The notes under the pieces: model-generated | What the model was told of the DNA's origin: nothing | Seen by the model: only the letters and a program-made list of their open reading frames with translations | The model's database searches: none | Program-made: the position numbers and the translations under genes | DNA from: Chitinispirillales bacterium | Lineage (GTDB): Bacteria > Fibrobacterota > Chitinivibrionia > Chitinivibrionales > Chitinivibrionaceae | Reading direction: 5' to 3' | DNA length: 19,568 nucleotides | NCBI GenBank assembly: GCA_031254455.1 | Contig: JAIRUI010000004.1 | Location: 1-19,568 of the forward strand | Shown here: in pieces, positions 15,689 to 19,568 of the stretch | How the letters are laid out: each line of letters starts with the position of its first letter | How positions within the stretch are numbered: position 1 is the first letter of the stretch

Positions 15689-17071
15689 ATGAACAAGCCG
15701 AAAATTCTTATTGTTGATGACGACAAACATATGCGCGGTTCGGTCGTAGAATTTCTTGAGTACGGCGGGAAATATGAGATAATTGAGGCGACAAACGGGC
15801 AAGAAGCGCTTAGTATAATTGCGAAAGAAAAATTTTCCGCAATAGTTAGCGATATTAAAATGCCGATTATGGACGGTTTGGAACTTCTTGATAATCTCGT
15901 AAAACAAAATTCTACCGTTCCTTTTATAATAATGACCGCGTTTGGCGATGTGAAAACCGCTGTGGAAGCGATGAGCAGAGGAGCGTATTATTTTATAGAA
16001 AAAGGTAGTAATTCTTTTACCGATTGCCTTGAAGCGACAATTGTACGTGCGGTCGAAAAAAATGATTTGCTTATAGAAAATATTCGTCTTTCTACCGAAA
16101 ATACGACTTTAAAAAACGCTCTAAAAGGAAAATGGCAGTATATTGGAAAATCGTCTAAAATAAAGGAAATTCAAAATACGATAGAAGCTATAGCGTCAAG
16201 CCGTTCAACTATATTGGTAACAGGAGAATCCGGAACAGGTAAAGAAATGATCGCAAAATCAATTCATGCGTTAAGTAATAGGGCGGGAGGTCCTTTTATA
16301 AAAGTGAATTGTGCGGCGCTTCCTGAAAGTTTAATTGAAAGCGAACTTTTCGGGCATGAAAAAGGCGCATTTACCGGAGCGTTAAAAACTCGTTTAGGGA
16401 AATTTGAATTGGCGAGTAGCGGAACTATTCTTTTGGATGAAATAGGAGAAATGCCGCTTGGAGTTCAGGCTAAATTATTGCGTGTTTTACAGGAAAGAGA
16501 AGTCGATAAAATAGGCGGAGACGCTCCTGTTTCAGTAGATATTCGATTAATTGCAACGACAAACCGTGATTTGCAAAAAGAGATAGAAAACAGTAATTTT
16601 CGAGAAGATTTGTATTATCGTCTGAATGTATTTCATTTTGAACTTCCGCCGTTGCGGGAGCGCAAAGACGATATTCCGGAATTAATAAACCATTTTATAT
16701 GGAAGTATAACGACGACAACGGCTTTTCGGTTACTGGAATTTCAAAAGAAGCACTTGAAGCGCTGAAAGAATATAATTTCCCCGGAAATATTCGAGAACT
16801 TGAAAATATTATTGAACGAGCGGTTGTTCTTACAAGAACTGGTGAATTGAGCGAAAATTCGCTTCGTTTGGGAAAATCAAGAGAAATCCCGCCTGCAAAT
16901 GGTAAAGTTATGGCTGGGATGACGGTCGCTCAAGTCGAGAAAGAGTTAATTTATACGACGCTTGAACACTGTAAAAATAACAAAACGCAAGCGGCTGAAA
17001 TGATGGATATTTCGGTACGGACTTTGCGCAACAAACTGAAAGAATACGGCGACAATTCGGCTGACGAATAA
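15689..17071 (+). CDS. NtrC-family sigma-54-dependent response regulator
   Basis: 460 residues with ribosome site AAAGGG before ATG 15689. Residues 1-125 are a receiver domain: acidic pocket Asp10-Asp12 (VDDDKH), phospho-acceptor Asp55 (VSDIKMP), Thr83 (MTAFGD) and Lys105 (FIEKGS, where a Pro usually follows the Lys). Residues about 150-385 are an AAA+ sigma-54 activator domain: Walker A GESGTGKE (179-186), the sigma-54 contact loop GAFTGA (226-231), Walker B ILLDEI (247-252) and the arginine-rich FREDLYYRLNVF. Residues about 415-455 are a Fis-type helix-turn-helix (NKTQAAEMMDISVRTLRNKL). When phosphorylated, such proteins bind enhancers and open sigma-54 promoters. No histidine kinase gene adjoins it, so the partner and targets are unknown. 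Confidence 0.95.
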   Translation: MNKPKILIVDDDKHMRGSVVEFLEYGGKYEIIEATNGQEALSIIAKEKFSAIVSDIKMPIMDGLELLDNLVKQNSTVPFIIMTAFGDVKTAVEAMSRGAYYFIEKGSNSFTDCLEATIVRAVEKNDLLIENIRLSTENTTLKNALKGKWQYIGKSSKIKEIQNTIEAIASSRSTILVTGESGTGKEMIAKSIHALSNRAGGPFIKVNCAALPESLIESELFGHEKGAFTGALKTRLGKFELASSGTILLDEIGEMPLGVQAKLLRVLQEREVDKIGGDAPVSVDIRLIATTNRDLQKEIENSNFREDLYYRLNVFHFELPPLRERKDDIPELINHFIWKYNDDNGFSVTGISKEALEALKEYNFPGNIRELENIIERAVVLTRTGELSENSLRLGKSREIPPANGKVMAGMTVAQVEKELIYTTLEHCKNNKTQAAEMMDISVRTLRNKLKEYGDNSADE

Positions 17072-17187
17072 AATTTTAGATGACTATTATACATCTTTAC
17101 ACAAATCGTCCACACCACAACAATTAATTTCTATTTTTTCCATCGTAAGCTTTTGTCAATAACGTTTTTAATATTAATTGGCATTTT

Positions 17188-17384
17188 CAGTCCGCCTAAT
17201 ATTATTTTATCCATACTACGAATGTTGGATTGCAAGAATAATATCTTGCCATTCATCTATATTTTTATCCTTAAAACAGGGATGAACCGCTCTAGGCTGT
17301 TCTGCTTATCAAGTCCCTGTTTTATCTTAAAAAAATATGGAAATTCAGCATTCGTAGTAAAATGTATGATTATTGGCAGGACAG
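17188..17384. other. Long nested palindrome: structured RNA or mobile-element remnant
   Basis: Nested complementary arms cover most of this gene-free stretch. Outer arms TCCGCC-T-AATA (17191-17201) and TATT-GGC-A-GGA (17371-17381) pair with single bulges. TACTACGAATG (17214-17224) pairs perfectly with 17349-17359, and this stem extends to 17231/17342 with G-T pairs. Inside lie the hairpin GCAAGA-ATAATA-TCTTGC (17232-17249), ATATTTTT (17259-17266) pairing with 17331-17338, and AAAACAGGGA (17273-17282) pairing perfectly with 17314-17323, with GAAC/GTTC (17284-17287 / 17299-17302) within its loop. I see no transposase gene. The spacer on either side (17072-17187 and 17385-17446) shows nothing but a weak AGATG/CATCT stem at 17078-17096 after the regulator gene. 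Confidence 0.55.
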
Positions 17385-17446
17385 CCTCTCATCTGTTTCT
17401 GTCTAAACTTTTAACTTTGCTAAATAAATGGCAGAAAAGATGTTTT

Positions 17447-17797
17447 ATGAGAGTTTTGCAAAAATGGTTGGTTTGTGTGTTGGTAGTAGCGGCGATGGTA
17501 TTTGTTGCGGGATGCAGCAAAGATGACGACAAGGGTAGCGACAACAACAGCATTGTCGGAACTTGGGAAAGAGTATCGGGGCAATTAACGGTCAAAGTCG
17601 TTATTAAGGCGGACGGAACGGGTAATTACGAAGTTCGCTATGACGGATAATCGCAAGGTTCAGGTGATTTTACATACACAATCGACGATAATGTGGTCAA
17701 CGTATCTTTGGAATTTAACTTCAACTACACTGGAGGCAATTCGTTTACGATTTCCGGTACCGGTGAGGAATTTGACGGAATATACACAAGAAAATAA
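17447..17797 (+). pseudogene. Lipoprotein gene interrupted by an in-frame TAA
   Basis: ATG 17447 begins MRVLQKWLVCVLVVAAMVFV followed by AGCSKDDD: a lipoprotein signal peptide with lipobox VAGC and lipidated Cys23. The mature part SIVGTWERVSGQLTVKVVIK looks like a small lipocalin-like or DUF4488-like beta protein. The frame stops at TAA 17648-17650 (codon 68) but continues beyond it, in the same frame, with 48 codons of matching beta-strand text (DFTYTIDDNVVNVSLEFN, FTISGTGEEFDGIYTRK) to TAA 17795-17797. The simplest reading is one nonsense change, for example GAA to TAA. A longer frame from 17153 crosses the palindrome and is not part of the gene. The 67-residue product might still be exported but would lack half of the fold. 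A sequencing error is the main alternative. Confidence 0.75.
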
Positions 17798-17865
17798 GTT
17801 GGCTTAATCGGCGAGAACAGATCTGTTATAAGATTTTTGAGTAAAACGTTTCGTTTTGTGAAAGT

Positions 17866-18067
17866 TTTCGGAGTGTATTCGATACCTTCTACGATTTCAA
17901 AAATTTTTTCAAGACAGATTTTGTTCTCGTTGAAATAAACGCCGCGCGTTCTCTTTTAATAATAGCCGCCGATTTTATTAATTCCGTCTGTTTTAGACGA
18001 TTTCTTTTCAATACGGTTTTGATAGGCGTTACAAGCCATTCCGTCAATATAAACGTAAATTTTTCAT
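17866..18067 (-). pseudogene. Decayed HMA-domain metal chaperone (CopZ-like)
   Basis: On the reverse strand GAGGAA (18076-18071) precedes ATG 18067-18065, but the start frame ends after seven codons. Removing one A from the five-A run after the ATG gives M-KIYVYIDGMACNAYQNRIEK and then SSKTDGINKIGGYY. A TAA at 17958-17956 interrupts it, and the same frame resumes with RGVYFNENKICLEKIFEIVE and GIEYTPK. This is the full length (about 67 residues) and pattern of an HMA heavy-metal-associated domain, whose GMxCxxC motif binds Cu(I) or similar ions. Here the second Cys is replaced by Tyr (TAT). Three separate lesions mean that the gene is dead. The frame stays open past 17866 into the lipoprotein gene, so the original end is uncertain. 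A good promoter is still present upstream. Confidence 0.65.
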
Positions 18068-18097
18068 ATTTTCCTCAAAATTAAGAATAACCGGAAA

Positions 18098-18126
18098 ATA
18101 CTACCTTTTTTGTTATATTTGTGCAA
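18098..18126 (-). promoter_or_regulatory. Promoter of the decayed HMA gene
   Basis: On the reverse strand TTGCAC (18126-18121), 17 nt of spacer and TAGTAT (18103-18098) form a good sigma-70-type promoter, about 31 nt before the HMA start codon. Confidence 0.5.
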
Positions 18127-18140
18127 TGGTCATACGCTTG

Positions 18141-18173
18141 TTTTGCTCATAAGATAATACTTTTTGAGTAAAA
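18141..18173. promoter_or_regulatory. Inverted repeat upstream of the chemotaxis receptor gene
   Basis: TTTTGCTCA (18141-18149) and TGAGTAAAA (18165-18173) are reverse complements except for one position. The repeat lies in the divergent spacer between the HMA pseudogene and the receptor gene; it could be an operator. I could not identify a confident promoter for the receptor. Confidence 0.3.
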
Positions 18174-18264
18174 ATGCCGTGTAAATTTTGTACAAATACA
18201 ATTTATTCGGATGCGAAATAGTATATTCCAAACGGAGAAAGATTTATTTAAAGGAGTTTTGTTT

Positions 18265-19568
18265 ATGTTCGACAAGTTGAAACTCAGTGCAAAAATAACG
18301 GCGCTGACAATTTTTCTATTAATAGTAATGTTTATTTTAGGTTCTACTGCAGTAGTAAATATGGTAATATCCAATATAATGGCGGACGTGATTTTGAAAG
18401 AATTTGTTCCGATAACCGCTACTGCGGCTCGTTTGTCCGGAGGAATATCCGACAGCATTCTAATGCATGCGCGTCTATATGCGGCTACTAATGATGTTAT
18501 ACATTACGAAAATGCTCGTAAAGGTTTTACATATTTGGACTCCAATTTGACAAAAGCCGCCGATTTTGCAAAAAACTCGCCGCATTTAGTGCGTTCCCCA
18601 AAAGTTATAGGAGATGTTGTTGACGCTTTCAAAGAATACAGCGTGTTGTTTGAACAGCAAAAAGATATAAGCGTAAAACTTTTTCAAGAGAATAAAAATA
18701 CGAACGATTTGGAAATTGAAATTATGAGGGATGCAAACAAATTAAAGGAACTTTTACCAAAAAATTCGGATGCCAGAGAGTTTGCTTTGGAATTAGAACT
18801 TGGGGTGAGCCAATCGCTTGTTTCGGTCAATAAAGCGATGCAAAGTCTGGATACCAGCGGTTTTTCGGCGGCTCGTAAAGTATTAGCGGACGGTTTAAAA
18901 AGTTTTGATTTTTTTGAAAGAATTTCACTTAACTCCGAACAAAGAAACGCTTTGTCGAAATATTCTTCCGATTACAAGCGATACGCCCAATCCGTGGAGC
19001 GTTTGGAAAAGTTGATTTTTCAATTAAAATATGATATATCTCCAAAATCCAACGATGTGTCCGATAAATTAGGACAAGCGTCGACCAATGCCGTCAATAT
19101 TGCAATTTGGGCGATAACAAAAGTAACGACCGATTCTAAAAACGGATTAAGATTGGGAAGTATATTGGTAATCGTCGGATTTATAGCCGCAATTATTTTA
19201 GGAACCTTTTTTAGTACGTTAATTACTAAATCGACAAATAGACAGATGAAAAATATAATAGACGGTCTTTCGGAAAGTTCAAGCCAAGTAACGATGGCGT
19301 CGGGGGAAATTTCAAACACGTCTCAATCTATGGCGGGCGGCGCGACCGAACAGGCGGCGCACTTGGAAGAAATTTCGTCTTCTCTTAACGAAATAACGTC
19401 AATGACCAAACAGACCGCAGACAACGCAAAGAACGCCGACGTTTTGGTTAAGGACAGCGTTCAAAAGGCGAAAGCGGGTAAAGAAGCGATGGGACGTTTA
19501 CACGAAGCGGTTATAGAAATTCAAAATTCCGGTAACGAAACGGCAAAAATTCTCAAAGATATTGACGA
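18265..19568 (+). CDS. Methyl-accepting chemotaxis protein, 3' end outside window
   Basis: 434 codons are visible from ATG 18265, which follows the ribosome site AAGGAG (18251-18256); the frame is open to the window edge. A first membrane helix covers about residues 11-36, then a helical periplasmic sensor region of about 260 residues, then a second membrane helix at about 296-317 (GSILVIVGFIAAIILGTFF). The cytoplasmic part begins the coiled-coil signalling domain (SSQVTMASGEISNTSQSMAG, then GATEQAAHLEEISSSLNEI), including typical Q/E methylation-helix text. The contact tip that binds CheA and CheW would lie beyond the window. No clear HAMP domain is visible between the second membrane helix and the signalling helix, which is shorter than usual. 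The ligand is unknown. The gene implies chemotaxis and probably motility. Confidence 0.92.
   Translation, partial: MFDKLKLSAKITALTIFLLIVMFILGSTAVVNMVISNIMADVILKEFVPITATAARLSGGISDSILMHARLYAATNDVIHYENARKGFTYLDSNLTKAADFAKNSPHLVRSPKVIGDVVDAFKEYSVLFEQQKDISVKLFQENKNTNDLEIEIMRDANKLKELLPKNSDAREFALELELGVSQSLVSVNKAMQSLDTSGFSAARKVLADGLKSFDFFERISLNSEQRNALSKYSSDYKRYAQSVERLEKLIFQLKYDISPKSNDVSDKLGQASTNAVNIAIWAITKVTTDSKNGLRLGSILVIVGFIAAIILGTFFSTLITKSTNRQMKNIIDGLSESSSQVTMASGEISNTSQSMAGGATEQAAHLEEISSSLNEITSMTKQTADNAKNADVLVKDSVQKAKAGKEAMGRLHEAVIEIQNSGNETAKILKDID

Noticed and set aside
17375..17390. End of an insertion sequence suggested by GAGAGGCTGTCC on the reverse strand
   Set aside because: No matching opposite end or transposase remnant could be found, so an insertion sequence family cannot be named.
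17153..17446. Long N-terminal extension of the lipoprotein frame
   Set aside because: It runs through the nested palindrome, lacks a ribosome site, and would bury a classical lipoprotein signal peptide.
17648..17958. TAA read as a sense codon or programmed readthrough, since both broken genes carry an in-frame TAA
   Set aside because: TAA ends intact genes in this window (GH57, pseudouridine synthase, cysK, the NtrC-type regulator), and the HMA gene also has a frameshift and a lost ligand, so ordinary decay is simpler.

Overview
The window (about 19.6 kb, AT-rich, mostly near 38% G+C by hand count of sample lines) comes from a motile or chemotactic Gram-negative bacterium. Evidence for an outer membrane is an LptD-type LPS-insertion barrel. 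Other clues are a surface protein with BspA-type leucine-rich repeats, MBG/Big-type Ig modules and a C-terminal tail resembling type IX secretion tails, a GH57/DUF3536 protein and a methyl-accepting chemotaxis protein. Together these fit the FCB group, and a gut-associated member of Fibrobacterota is my best guess. That placement is an inference from gene content, not shown by a marker gene.

Layout. 1-1702: 3' part of a large secreted repeat protein with near-identical 243-bp DNA repeats, closed by a hairpin terminator. 1936-4392: lptD. 4486-8117: a forward unit of a small unknown protein, the GH57/DUF3536 protein and an RluC/RluD-type pseudouridine synthase, overlapping or 4 nt apart. 8118-10071: a reverse two-gene unit (DUF2059-like secreted protein, then an MltF-like lytic transglycosylase, 8-nt overlap) whose stop codon directly abuts that of the pseudouridine synthase. 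10226-11914: an unusual fusion of a PHP phosphoesterase domain with two ACT domains, the second like the ACT tail of phosphoglycerate dehydrogenase.

12090-15591 is a sulfur amino acid cluster: cysK with its own promoter and an operator-like inverted repeat, a decayed small gene, a MetB/MetC-family enzyme and a MalY/PatB-type beta-lyase overlapping it by 4 nt. Together these can make cysteine and move sulfur between cysteine and homocysteine. cysK is clearly richer in G+C than its neighbours. 15689-17071 is an NtrC-type sigma-54 activator with no adjacent kinase.

17072-18264 is an island of decay and structure. It holds a long nested palindrome (17188-17384), a lipoprotein gene broken by an in-frame TAA, and on the opposite strand a broken HMA-type metal chaperone gene with a frameshift, a nonsense codon and a lost metal-binding cysteine. 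The window ends inside a chemotaxis receptor gene (18265 onward).

I saw no rRNA, tRNA, CRISPR array or intact insertion sequence. Most genes are housekeeping. The features most deserving a second look are the PHP-ACT-ACT fusion, the nested palindrome, the decay island and the operator at cysK.
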